Shown: positions 1 through 8,058 of the stretch, one piece after another | How positions within the stretch are numbered: the first letter of the stretch is position 1 | How the letters are laid out: each line of letters begins with the position of its first letter | Assembly (NCBI RefSeq): GCF_013184775.1 | Contig: NZ_JAATVV010000009.1 | Span: 124,001 to 188,000, forward strand | DNA: 64,000 nt | Reading direction: 5' to 3' | From: Martelella sp. HB161492 | Lineage (GTDB): Bacteria > Pseudomonadota > Alphaproteobacteria > Rhizobiales > Rhizobiaceae | The notes under the pieces: model-generated | The model's input: the letters and a program-made list of their open reading frames with translations, nothing else | What the model was told of the DNA's origin: nothing | Databases searched by the model: none | Position numbers and translations under genes: made by a program

Positions 1-261
1 GGGAAGGACTGCGGTAATCCTTCGCGCCGAAGACCGACGGAACGCATCAATCATGATGAGCAGTTCCATCAGGTGGTCATTGGTGGGGAATGACGTCGAC
101 TGGACAACGAAAACGTCCTCGCCGCGTACATTTTCCTGGATCTCAACGAAAATTTCCTGGTCAGCAAATCGTCTGACGCTGGCCTTCCCCATGGGGACGT
201 TGAGATAGTTGCAGATCGCATCGGCGAGTTGCCGATTCGAATTGCCTGCGAAAACTTTCAT
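1..261 (-). CDS. prs: Ribose-phosphate pyrophosphokinase, N-terminal part
   Basis: The gene runs off the left edge; only the first 87 codons are present. The product makes PRPP from ribose 5-phosphate and ATP in the cytosol, feeding purine, pyrimidine, histidine and NAD synthesis. The visible part begins [16 protein letters not shown] and continues with [20 protein letters not shown] and [19 protein letters not shown], the conserved opening of class I PRPP synthetases. The start is the only ATG that fits the family's usual N-terminus. Identification is secure although the catalytic loop and PRPP-binding signature are outside the window. Confidence 0.95.
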   Translation of the reverse strand, partial: MKVFAGNSNRQLADAICNYLNVPMGKASVRRFADQEIFVEIQENVRGEDVFVVQSTSFPTNDHLMELLIMIDAFRRSSARRITAVLP

Positions 262-407
262 TTCAGCTCGCCCATTGCCGTCGTTATGGTCGCCTTTTAC
301 CGCTCCCAGATGCGAATGCAAGTCGCTTGAGCGGTACAGTGGTGTTTTTCCGTCGATTTATGACGGAAGGGTGTCATTTCGGTGTCGCGCTTGGGTCTCG
401 CGGAGCA

Positions 408-1322
408 TCACCCCTGCGAATCCAGCCAGACCATCAGATCGGCGACGCTCTTCTGACCGATGGTCTCCATGGTCTGGTTCGGAACGGCGCTCCAGGGGTC
501 GCTCGACGTTGTCGGCGGTACCTCCTGCTGGCCCTGAATGCGATGAACGCGCTGGCCCTTGGCATCCATGACATCCCAGACATAGATCACCGCGACGCTG
601 TCATCCTTTTTCACCGCCGAGAAATAGCCCTTGAGGCTGAGATCTGCATTGTCATCGCTCATCGGCTCAATGGTGAGCCCGGCAGCACGTGCCCCTTCAC
701 CGAGACGCGAGGAGAGCGGCTGCAGCTTGTCATCCGGCGCTCCGACAATCGGCAGGAATCGGATCGAACTGGCATTGGCAAGCGACGTTGTCTGAGATGC
801 ACCGGCTGTGCTGGGGGCCACTGTCTGTGGTGCAGGGGCCGCCGTTGCGACGGGTTGCGGGCTAGACGCCTGGACCTGTTGCGGGGCTTGCGCGGGCTGC
901 TGAACGGATGCGGTCAAGGCCGGCGCCGTTGCCTGGCCGGCCGGCAGGGCCGGCGTGTCGTTTGAAAGACTGGCGGCCTGCGCACCAAATGTGCTTGGCG
1001 CCCGGCCAATGCCGGGTGTGTCGTTCAGCGTCGTCGCCGAGGCCGTCGCAGCTGCAGTGACCCCCGCATAGGTCGTTGGCGGGCTTGCCTGCTGATAGGT
1101 TTGTTGCTGTGATCCGGTCGATGGTGGCGGCAGGCTCTGGCTGGTGACGCTGTCGTCGGGAACCGTTGCCGCAAGCGGGCTTGTCTGCATCAGTGTCGGC
1201 TGACCATTGCCGCCAATAGCCTGCGGCGGGGACTGGCTTACATTCAGTGCATCACTCGTCGTGCATGCCGTGAGTGTCATGGCCAACAATGCAAGGCCCG
1301 CAAATTTGCCCGCCACGTTCAA
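408..1322 (-). CDS. Predicted lipoprotein with low-complexity Pro/Gln/Ala/Thr region
   Basis: A 304-residue protein. The first 20 residues form a lipoprotein signal peptide ending in a lipobox (LTAC, lipidated Cys20), so the mature protein should be membrane anchored and face the periplasm. Residues of about 25-185 are rich in Ala, Pro, Gln, Thr and Ser and probably disordered. The last 120 residues look folded (FLPIVGAPDDKLQPLSSRL, then KGYFSAVKKDDSVAVIYVWD) and contain a conserved-looking VAVIYVWDVMDAKGQRVHRI stretch. I do not recognise a function. It lies 176 bp downstream of the M24 gene on the same strand and may be read with it or separately. Confidence 0.8.
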   Translation of the reverse strand: MNVAGKFAGLALLAMTLTACTTSDALNVSQSPPQAIGGNGQPTLMQTSPLAATVPDDSVTSQSLPPPSTGSQQQTYQQASPPTTYAGVTAAATASATTLNDTPGIGRAPSTFGAQAASLSNDTPALPAGQATAPALTASVQQPAQAPQQVQASSPQPVATAAPAPQTVAPSTAGASQTTSLANASSIRFLPIVGAPDDKLQPLSSRLGEGARAAGLTIEPMSDDNADLSLKGYFSAVKKDDSVAVIYVWDVMDAKGQRVHRIQGQQEVPPTTSSDPWSAVPNQTMETIGQKSVADLMVWLDSQG

Positions 1323-1498
1323 TCCCTTGCTTCGTTTCCGCGCGCAGCAGCCGATCGACCGCTGTCGTCTGTCACGCGTATCTGTTTCTTCGATATGTCA
1401 GCGATGTGAGAGGCCGACGTCCAAGTCCTTAAACCACTTGTCTTAAAGCTTCCTGATGCAGCCGTGTGATATTGTCAATTCTGCGGCGAAGGGACCGA

Positions 1499-2650
1499 TC
1501 AACGGTGGATCATGCTCAGCGGATGGCGTGACAGCGGCCGTGGTGCATTTTCTGTGGTCAGATAGGTTCGACCGAGCGTCATGGCGGTACCGGTATCGGA
1601 ATCCATGATGATCATATGGACGAAGAGCGACATGCCCGGCGCGATGGCCTGCATATTGCCGGTATGAAACATCTGGTGCTCCATCCATGAGGGGGCAAAG
1701 CGGGCGCCCAGCGAATAGCCGCAGGCATTCAGCCGGTGGCGGGAGAGGCTGAAGGCGTCCATGACCTCGGCGTGGCGGTCAAAGACGCTGCCGAAATTAT
1801 TGCCGGGGCGAAGAATTTCCTCGATCGCCTCGATACACTCATGGCAGGCCCGATAGAGTTCATTGTGCCTGTCGGAAGGCTTGCCGGTCAGAAGGGTCCG
1901 CATCGCGGCAACGTGATAGTGGCGGTAGACGCCCGCCCATTCGAGGGTCAGCTGATCATCCTGATCGAGACGGCGGCGGCCGGTTTTGGAGCGGCACAGA
2001 AGCGCTGCCTCACCGGAGCCGATGATGAAATCATTGGCAGGCGGATCGCCGCCGCCGGAATAGACGGCGGCGTGCATGGCGGCAAGAATATCGGCCTCAC
2101 TGCCACCGGCGACGGATAGCGGCAGGGCCGCATCCAGCGCATCATCGCAAAGCGCTGCGGCCCGTTCGATATAGGCGATCTCTGCCGGGCTCTTGATCAG
2201 GCGCAGCTGGCTGACAAGATAGGAGGCGTCTTCGAGCTGGCAAAAGGTCTGAAGCTGGCTTTCGATCTGGTTGGCGACACGCCCGGTCATGCCGTGGGTA
2301 TCGTATTCCACCCCGACCCTGGCGCCCAGCAGGTCGAAGTCCGACATCAGCTCCTTCAGGTCGCGACTCGGGTCGCTCTGCCCGCGATCGACCCAGATGC
2401 GGATATCGGCAATGTTGGAGGTCAGCCGCGCCTGCCTCAGATCGGCGGACCGGGTCAGAAGTGCCATGCGGCCATCGGCGGTGACGACAAGGCATTGGAA
2501 GAACACGAAGCCGAATGTGTCAAAGCCAGTCAGCCAGTACATGCTTTCCTGGGCGAAGAGCAGGATTGCATCCAGTTTTCGGGCCTTGAGGCCGGCTGTC
2601 AGCCGTTCCAGGCGGTCCTGATATTCTTCGCTCGAAAATACCGGTTCCAT
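1499..2650 (-). CDS. M24 (Xaa-Pro peptidase / ectoine-hydrolase-like) family protein with altered active site
   Basis: A 383-residue protein of the creatinase/aminopeptidase P (pita-bread) fold. The creatinase N-terminal domain occupies roughly residues 1-140 and the catalytic-fold domain the rest. M24 metallopeptidases carry five metal ligands (two Asp, one His, two Glu). Here the usual His motif GHGIG is replaced by CGYSLGA near residue 310, the usual Glu of the EPG-type motif is replaced in LFVHMIIMD, and the first Asp region reads LEWAGVYRHYHVA. It is therefore probably not a standard metallopeptidase; a metal-free hydrolase, as in creatinase or ectoine hydrolase (DoeA), is more likely. 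The start codon directly abuts the pgeF stop, so the two are cotranscribed. Confidence 0.8.
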   Translation of the reverse strand: MEPVFSSEEYQDRLERLTAGLKARKLDAILLFAQESMYWLTGFDTFGFVFFQCLVVTADGRMALLTRSADLRQARLTSNIADIRIWVDRGQSDPSRDLKELMSDFDLLGARVGVEYDTHGMTGRVANQIESQLQTFCQLEDASYLVSQLRLIKSPAEIAYIERAAALCDDALDAALPLSVAGGSEADILAAMHAAVYSGGGDPPANDFIIGSGEAALLCRSKTGRRRLDQDDQLTLEWAGVYRHYHVAAMRTLLTGKPSDRHNELYRACHECIEAIEEILRPGNNFGSVFDRHAEVMDAFSLSRHRLNACGYSLGARFAPSWMEHQMFHTGNMQAIAPGMSLFVHMIIMDSDTGTAMTLGRTYLTTENAPRPLSRHPLSMIHR

Positions 2651-3451
2651 CTAGTGCTCTCCAAGTGCAATGGCAGAGATCTGCCGGCCATAATCCGGTT
2701 CACGCCGATGCGTGGTTCTACGGTAGGAAAATAGTCCGTCCTCATCGCCATAGGTGCAGTGATCCATGATCTCGAAACCGACGCCTGCCGCGCCGAGCTT
2801 CTCTCCGACAAAGGCCGGCAGATCGAACATGGCATGGCCCCGGTTGATCGATGGCGAGAAGAAACGGTGATTGTCGGCATTGTGTTCCTTGAATGTCGCG
2901 ACAAATTCCGGGCCAACTTCATAGGCGGCGCGAGAAATGGCAGGTCCGAGGCAAGCCGTGATGTTGGCGCGGCTGGCGCCCATCTTTTCCATCGCCGCGA
3001 TGGTTGCTTCCAGAATGCCTGTCACGGCGCCGCGCCAGCCCGAATGTGCCGCCGCGATAACGCCCGCCTCAGGATCGGCAAACAGCACCGGCCCGCAATC
3101 GGCCGTCAGTACGCCGAGCACAAGGCCGGGCGTGCGCGTCACCAGCGCGTCGGCTTTCGGCTGGTCGCCGGAAAAGGGCGCGGATACCGTCACCGCATCG
3201 GCGGAGTGAACCTGATGAACCGTGACGAGATTTTCGGTCCCGGCACCGAACCATCTGGCAACGCGGCTGCGGTTCTCGTGAACATCCTCGGCCTTGTCCT
3301 TGGAGCCGGGGCCGCAATTGAGGCTGGCATAGATACCGGTCGAGACACCGCCCACACGGGAGAAAAAACCATGACGGATGGATGTTCCGGCCGTCTTTTC
3401 TGCAAGACGTGAACTTTGCAGGGGAGCCAGATCCGGCGTCCTGTTGAGCAT
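2651..3451 (-). CDS. pgeF: Peptidoglycan editing factor PgeF (YfiH, multicopper polyphenol oxidase fold)
   Basis: A 266-residue DUF152/YfiH family protein. In E. coli the family (PgeF/YfiH) removes mis-incorporated L-Ser from peptidoglycan precursors, and related proteins act as purine nucleosidases; the older name is laccase-domain protein. The diagnostic metal-site motifs are visible: VHQVHSADAV (first His), LTADCGPVLF (Cys) and AAHSGWRGAV (second His). The gene sits in a minus-strand run after lgt and midA (57 bp from midA) and touches the following M24 gene, indicating one transcript. Confidence 0.92.
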   Translation of the reverse strand: MLNRTPDLAPLQSSRLAEKTAGTSIRHGFFSRVGGVSTGIYASLNCGPGSKDKAEDVHENRSRVARWFGAGTENLVTVHQVHSADAVTVSAPFSGDQPKADALVTRTPGLVLGVLTADCGPVLFADPEAGVIAAAHSGWRGAVTGILEATIAAMEKMGASRANITACLGPAISRAAYEVGPEFVATFKEHNADNHRFFSPSINRGHAMFDLPAFVGEKLGAAGVGFEIMDHCTYGDEDGLFSYRRTTHRREPDYGRQISAIALGEH

Positions 3452-3508
3452 GGCGCGCTTCCTCGTTTCAGGTTTTGATAGCGATGGTGGTTGGCGCAGG
3501 CGCCAATG

Positions 3509-4609
3509 TCAATCGGCGGGTAAGAATGGCGGCAGCGCGATTGTCGCACCGGAGACGGCGAGCACCTTGAACAGGTCCCCCATTTCACCAGCGCCATTGC
3601 CGGCTAGACGCTGCGCGGCCTCGATGATCGTCTTCTGCGTCGTCGTGTCGCGGCCACGGCCCAGCTGCGATGCGCGGGCGCCAAGGCCGAGACCGGCGAG
3701 AAAATCGCCCTGCATCAACGGTGGGTGCACATGCAGGCCGGCAGCTGCAGCGACGGATGCCAGTGCGAAGAAGTCGACATGGCTGGTCAGATCGGCCTCA
3801 CCCGGATGGGCCAGAACAGGATCAAATCTGTGCCGATAAAGGGCCTGCAGCGTATCACCCGTGCCGGGCTGCAGATGGCCGTAATCGATGATCAGCGCCG
3901 TGCCGTTATCCCGCTTCAGGCGTTGAGAAATCTCTGCCATCAGCGCTTCGCGGGCCGGCGCGATTTCATAAAGGCTTCCCTCGGGCTGGGTATCGGCATC
4001 CGGTGGCAGTGATCCGGGATCCAGCCGTGCCGGCCCGGTTCGAAAGGCGAGCGTTCCCGCGTCATCAAGGCCGACCAGCCGTTCGAAAAAGCCGCCGCCG
4101 GTCTTGACGAATTGGCGGATCGGCAGGGCGTCGAAAAGCTCATTGGCGACAAAGAGCGTAAAACCTTCCGGAACGGCCTCCAGCCGGTCGACCCAGTGGA
4201 GTTTCTGCTGGTGCTGGCTAAGCGTTTCGCGCTGCCGTTTGCGAAGTTCCGGGCTTGTTTCGAGCAGATAGACCGAAACGCCAGCATAGAGGGCAGGGGC
4301 GAGGCGGGCGATCACCTTCAGCATGTCAGCCATCATCGTGCCGCGCCCGGGGCCGCCCTCGATCAGCACCACGCGATCCGGACGGCCATGGGCCTGCCAG
4401 GCGGCGACAAGACAGGTGCCGACCAGTTCGCCGAACAGCTGAGAGATTTCCGGTGCGGTGGTGAAGTCACCGGCACGTCCGAGCGGGTCGCGGGTCAGGT
4501 AATAGCCATATTCGGGATCGGCAAGGCAGAGCTGGAAATAGACGCTGACCGGGATCGGGCCGTCTTCAGCGATCATGCGCACCAGTTTTTCGCCGAGTGC
4601 CGTGATCAC
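3509..4609 (-). CDS. SAM-dependent methyltransferase of the NDUFAF7/MidA family
   Basis: A 366-residue member of the DUF185 (MidA/NDUFAF7) family of class I SAM-dependent arginine methyltransferases. In mitochondria the homologue methylates a complex I subunit; the bacterial substrate is not established. Motifs seen: DPLGRAGDFTTAPEISQLFGE near residue 40, the SAM-binding stretch VVLIEGGPGRGTMMADML, and FVANELFDALPI. The start codon is GTG within a GTGA overlap with the lgt stop, which fixes both ends and shows translational coupling. pgeF follows 57 bp downstream. Confidence 0.9.
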   Translation of the reverse strand: MITALGEKLVRMIAEDGPIPVSVYFQLCLADPEYGYYLTRDPLGRAGDFTTAPEISQLFGELVGTCLVAAWQAHGRPDRVVLIEGGPGRGTMMADMLKVIARLAPALYAGVSVYLLETSPELRKRQRETLSQHQQKLHWVDRLEAVPEGFTLFVANELFDALPIRQFVKTGGGFFERLVGLDDAGTLAFRTGPARLDPGSLPPDADTQPEGSLYEIAPAREALMAEISQRLKRDNGTALIIDYGHLQPGTGDTLQALYRHRFDPVLAHPGEADLTSHVDFFALASVAAAAGLHVHPPLMQGDFLAGLGLGARASQLGRGRDTTTQKTIIEAAQRLAGNGAGEMGDLFKVLAVSGATIALPPFLPAD

Positions 4610-5466
4610 GCCGGCGTGCCCGTTTCATACCGGCGGGCGCGGTTTATGGCAAACCAGACGCCCCACAGGCCCACGGCAAGCATGGGCAGGGACAGGATCA
4701 TGCCCATGGTCAGCCAGCCGCCATAGAGATAGCCAAGCTGGATATCCGGCTGGCGGAAAAATTCGACGAAGATCCGCGACAGGGCGTAAAGGCAGATGAA
4801 GACGCTCGATGTCAGCCCCGGCTTCTTCAGCGTGCCGAGGAAACGCACCAGCATGAACAGGACCAGCAGGCTGAAAAGCCCCTCGAGGCCGGCTTCATAG
4901 AGCTGGCTCGGGTGGCGCGGCAAGGGGCCGCCGGTGGGAAACACCATCGCCCAGGGCACGTCGGACACCCGGCCCCACAGCTCGCCATTGATGAAATTGG
5001 CGATCCGGCCGAAGAAAAGCCCGACCGGCGTTACCGTCGCGATCAGGTCGAACAGGCTCCAGGTGGAAATCCGGTTGCGGTGCGAAAACAGGATCATCAC
5101 CGTGATCATGCCCAAGAGGCCGCCATGGAAGGACATGCCGCCATCCCAGATCCTGAAGATCAGCAACGGATCTGCGGTCAATTGCGGCAGGTCGTAAAAC
5201 AGCATGTAACCGAGCCGCCCGCCGATGATGATTCCGAGCACCGACCAGGTGATGAAATCGTCGAGCTTGTTCTGCGTCAGCGGCGGCGTTGCACCGCGCC
5301 AGAGCTGCGTCTGCTTCAGCAGGTAGCGGGCATAGAGCCAGCCGATGAGGATGCCCGCGACATAGGCGATGCCATACCAGTGCACGGCAAGCGGGCCGAG
5401 GCTGAAGGCTATCGGGTCGATATTGGGGTAGCTGAGCGAGGCTTCGACGATCTGATCTGGCTGCAA
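4606..5466 (-). CDS. lgt: Prolipoprotein diacylglyceryl transferase Lgt
   Basis: An integral inner-membrane enzyme that moves diacylglycerol from phosphatidylglycerol to the lipobox Cys of prelipoproteins, the first step of lipoprotein maturation. Family motifs are present: GPLAVHWYGIAYVAGI near the start, the H-box region RIWDGGMSFHGGLLG, and the signature FFGRIANFINGELWG, with a final transmembrane stretch before the C-terminus. The reading frame stays open far upstream, antisense to ubiK, but homology begins only at about the YPNIDPIAFSLGP segment. No ATG is suitably placed, so I chose a TTG at 5466 with GGAA ahead of it, giving 286 residues, close to the family norm. The start is the uncertain part. 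Confidence 0.88.
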   Translation of the reverse strand: MQPDQIVEASLSYPNIDPIAFSLGPLAVHWYGIAYVAGILIGWLYARYLLKQTQLWRGATPPLTQNKLDDFITWSVLGIIIGGRLGYMLFYDLPQLTADPLLIFRIWDGGMSFHGGLLGMITVMILFSHRNRISTWSLFDLIATVTPVGLFFGRIANFINGELWGRVSDVPWAMVFPTGGPLPRHPSQLYEAGLEGLFSLLVLFMLVRFLGTLKKPGLTSSVFICLYALSRIFVEFFRQPDIQLGYLYGGWLTMGMILSLPMLAVGLWGVWFAINRARRYETGTPA

Positions 5467-5628
5467 GGGCTGAGTTCCATTATGATGGCGGCGAAGATGG
5501 CCGGTCTTTGTGACGGGGTCAAGACGTCGCTTTGGTGGCTTTTGGTCTTGCGTGTCAGCGCGGCTGTCACTACTTGAGTTCTGGAACGGGCGCCAAGCCT
5601 GCCCGGCATTTTCATGAGGGAGACAGGA

Positions 5629-5889
5629 ATGAGCACCGGTACAAATCGCATTCTTGATGATCTGGCCAAGCTGATGACGGACGCCGCCGGCACCGTGCAG
5701 AGCGCTGGCAAGGATGTAGAGACCGCCTTCAAGGCACAGGCCGAGCGCTGGCTCAACAGCATGGACATCGTCAAGCGCGACGAGTTCGAGGCCGTGCGTG
5801 AAATGGCCATCAAGGCCCGTGACGAGAATGAGGCGCTGGCGGCGAAAATTGCCGCTCTGGAAGCCAGACTCGCCGACAAGGCGGAGTAA
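5629..5889 (+). CDS. ubiK: UbiK family accessory factor (coiled-coil, ubiquinone synthesis)
   Basis: An 86-residue protein of the BMFP/UbiK (formerly DUF526/YqiC) family. UbiK in gammaproteobacteria binds UbiJ and helps late, oxygen-dependent ubiquinone synthesis at the membrane. The N-terminal half (RILDDLAKLMTDAAGTVQS) is amphipathic and the C-terminal half (VKRDEFEAVREMAIKARDEN and on) is a coiled coil with heptad Leu, as in the family. I chose the ATG at 5629 because AGACAGGA precedes it; an ATG at 5614 lacks a good ribosome site. It is transcribed divergently from lgt and followed by a strong terminator. Confidence 0.85.
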   Translation: MSTGTNRILDDLAKLMTDAAGTVQSAGKDVETAFKAQAERWLNSMDIVKRDEFEAVREMAIKARDENEALAAKIAALEARLADKAE

Positions 5890-5977
5890 GCGTATCTGTC
5901 GTTGACGCTTCAATGCTAGCGGCGACAACGCAATGAATCAGGGCGTTTGCCCGTTTGACGCTGCTTTTGATCACAGG

Positions 5978-6005
5978 AAAGGCCCCGGTTTTTTGCCGGG
6001 GCTTT
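5978..6005 (+). terminator. Intrinsic terminator after ubiK
   Basis: A GC-rich hairpin with CCCCGG paired to CCGGGG across a T-rich loop, extended by AAAG/CTTT outer pairs with one bulged G, about 90 bp beyond the ubiK stop. It fits a stop signal for the ubiK transcript. The rest of the gap 5890-6313 shows a run of eight A and an AT-rich stretch just before the next gene that probably holds its promoter; I see no gene there. Confidence 0.7.
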
Positions 6006-6313
6006 CTGTTTTGCGCCTTTGCCGAGTTTTTCCCACATTTCTTTCAAAAAAAAACCGGCCTGTGGACATGCCGAAAAAAGCCAGTGTCATGAATCGCTTA
6101 AGAGTCTCACCTGAATCATTTTCGCAGCTTCTGGGTGCTGGCTTGGCACCGTTCTGGCGATCTTGGGGCTTCCGTTCCCTGAGCCGCGTTATAGACTGAT
6201 TTTAAAAGATGATTCGAAATTTTGGAATTCGGTGGAGCGTGGCTTCAGGCGCTGGTGTTCGTTACTGCGATACCGCATTGTAAGCTTCAGGTCTTCAACC
6301 TGAAAGGTGATTG

Positions 6314-6814
6314 ATGAGCCTTCTCGAGTGGGAAATGGAACGGCAGTCCAATCCGGTGGACATGATTGAGTTCGTGGCCTCCAGCAATGACTGGTCGTTT
6401 GAGCGTTCCGGTGAGGATGAGATTGCCATGACGGTTGGCGGCCGCTGGGCCGACTATCATGTTTCCTTCTCCTGGATGGCGGATTGCGAGGCGCTGCATC
6501 TGGCCTGCGCCTTTGATCTCAAAGTGCCTGACAGGCGCATGAACGAGGTCGTCAAGCTGCTGACGCGGGTCAATGGTCAGGTGCTGATGGGGCATTTTGA
6601 CTTCTGGCGGCAAGAAAGCGTTGTCGTCTTCCGCCAGTCCCTGCTTCTGGCCGGTGGTGCCGAACCGACCAATCAGCAGGTCGAAGGATTGCTGTCCTTC
6701 GGGCTTGATTCCTGCGAGGCCTATTTTCAGGCGTTCCAGTTCGTCGTCTGGTCGGGCATGTCTGCCGATGAGGCGCTGGCGGCCGTTCTCTTCGAAACCG
6801 TGGGGGAAGCCTGA
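6314..6814 (+). CDS. YbjN domain-containing protein
   Basis: A 166-residue soluble protein beginning MSLLEWEMERQSNPVDMIEF. It matches the alphaproteobacterial YbjN family (type III secretion chaperone-like fold; E. coli YbjN affects motility and stress responses, mechanism unclear). Recognisable family segments are WSFERSGEDEIAMTVGGRW and LLLAGGAEPTNQQVE. I chose the ATG at 6314, preceded by GAAAGGTG, over the TTG directly before it. Its stop overlaps nothing, and proC starts 1 bp beyond, so the two form an operon, an arrangement that recurs in rhizobia. The exact role is unknown. Confidence 0.85.
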   Translation: MSLLEWEMERQSNPVDMIEFVASSNDWSFERSGEDEIAMTVGGRWADYHVSFSWMADCEALHLACAFDLKVPDRRMNEVVKLLTRVNGQVLMGHFDFWRQESVVVFRQSLLLAGGAEPTNQQVEGLLSFGLDSCEAYFQAFQFVVWSGMSADEALAAVLFETVGEA

Positions 6815-6815
6815 G

Positions 6816-7637
6816 ATGTCGTCACTTGCTGGACTTGGCAAACTGGTACTGGTCGGTGCCGGCAATATGGGCGGCGCGATGCTGTCCGGCTGGATCGCCG
6901 GCGGTATCCGGCCTGACAATGTTCTGGTGATCGATCCCAACCCGTCTGATTCCATTCGCGCGCTGATGGACCGCAGCGGCGTCAGCTATGCCATGCTTCC
7001 GCCGGAAAATGTCACGGCCGATATCCTTGTCCTCGCGGTCAAGCCGCAGGTCATGTATGCGGTGCTTGAAACGCTTGCGCCGGTGATCGGCCCCGATACG
7101 CTGGTGATCTCGATTGCCGCGGGCAAGACGCTGTCCTATTTCGAGGAACGTCTCGGCGCGCTTGCCATGATCCGCACGATCCCGAACACGCCGGCGATGG
7201 TCAAGAAGGGCATGATCGGTGCCTTTGCCAATGCGCGCGCCGGGGCGCAGCAGAAAGCGGATGCCGAAACGCTGCTGTCTGCGGTCGGCCAGGTCGAGTG
7301 GGTGGAAAAGGAAGCCGATATCGATGCGGTCACGGCCGTTTCCGGCAGTGGTCCGGCCTATGTCTTCTATCTGGTCGAGTGCATGGCGGAGGCCGGGCGC
7401 AAGCTTGGCCTGCCCGAAGACCTTGCCATGCGGCTCGCGCGCGGTACGGTGATCGGCGCTGGCGCACTGCTTGAAGGTGCCGGCGATGATGCCGCGACTT
7501 TGCGCAAGAATGTGACCTCGCCGGGCGGCACCACGGCTGCAGCCCTTGCACATCTGATGGCCGAGGATGCGCTTCAGCCCGTCTTTGACAAGGCGCTCGC
7601 CGCCGCGCGTGCGCGTTCCGAAGAGCTTTCGGGCTGA
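6816..7637 (+). CDS. proC: Pyrroline-5-carboxylate reductase
   Basis: A 273-residue cytosolic enzyme that reduces 1-pyrroline-5-carboxylate to L-proline with NAD(P)H, the last step of proline synthesis. The Rossmann motif VLVGAGNMGG lies at residues 11-20. The C-terminal dimerisation domain carries the family signature around AVSGSGPAYVFYLVE and ends with the conserved RKNVTSPGGTTAAAL. The ATG at 6816 follows the YbjN stop by one base, with GGGGGAAG as the ribosome site inside the upstream gene. csaA follows 40 bp later. Confidence 0.95.
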   Translation: MSSLAGLGKLVLVGAGNMGGAMLSGWIAGGIRPDNVLVIDPNPSDSIRALMDRSGVSYAMLPPENVTADILVLAVKPQVMYAVLETLAPVIGPDTLVISIAAGKTLSYFEERLGALAMIRTIPNTPAMVKKGMIGAFANARAGAQQKADAETLLSAVGQVEWVEKEADIDAVTAVSGSGPAYVFYLVECMAEAGRKLGLPEDLAMRLARGTVIGAGALLEGAGDDAATLRKNVTSPGGTTAAALAHLMAEDALQPVFDKALAAARARSEELSG

Positions 7638-7677
7638 TCGCCGGCCGGTTAACCAATCCCATCCGGGGAACAGACAT

Positions 7678-8022
7678 ATGGCTTCCGACGAAATCAGCTT
7701 TGACGATTTTATGAAGGTCGATATCCGTGTCGGCACGATTGTCGAGGCGGAGACTTTTCCTGAAGCGCGCAAACCCGCCTACAAGCTTCGCATTGATTTC
7801 GGCAGCGAGATCGGCATCAAGCGCTCATCGGCTCAGATTACGGTGCACTATGCGCCCGACAGGCTCGTGGGACGTCAGGTTCTGGCGGTGGTGAATTTCC
7901 CACCGCGCCAGATCGGTCCGGTGCGCTCCGAGGTGCTGACACTCGGTTTTGCCGATGGTGATGGTGCCATCGTGCTCGCAGGTGTCGATATTGCGCTGCC
8001 CAATGGCCAGCGCCTGATGTGA
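7678..8022 (+). CDS. csaA: CsaA-type tRNA-binding / export-related chaperone
   Basis: A 114-residue protein consisting of one tRNA-binding (EMAP/Trbp111-type OB fold) domain. CsaA of Bacillus has chaperone and SecA/preprotein-binding activity; the fold also binds tRNA in the Trbp111 group. The family pattern FMKVDIRVGTIVEAE near the start, KRSSAQITVHY in the middle and the C-terminal SEVLTLGFADGDGAIVLAGVD distinguish CsaA from the MetRS-linked domains. The ATG at 7678 is preceded by GGGGAACAG. It lies downstream of proC, probably on the same transcript. Confidence 0.9.
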   Translation: MASDEISFDDFMKVDIRVGTIVEAETFPEARKPAYKLRIDFGSEIGIKRSSAQITVHYAPDRLVGRQVLAVVNFPPRQIGPVRSEVLTLGFADGDGAIVLAGVDIALPNGQRLM

Positions 8023-8058
8023 GCCAAGGCTGCCCATACGTCACGCCGGAATAGTCCT

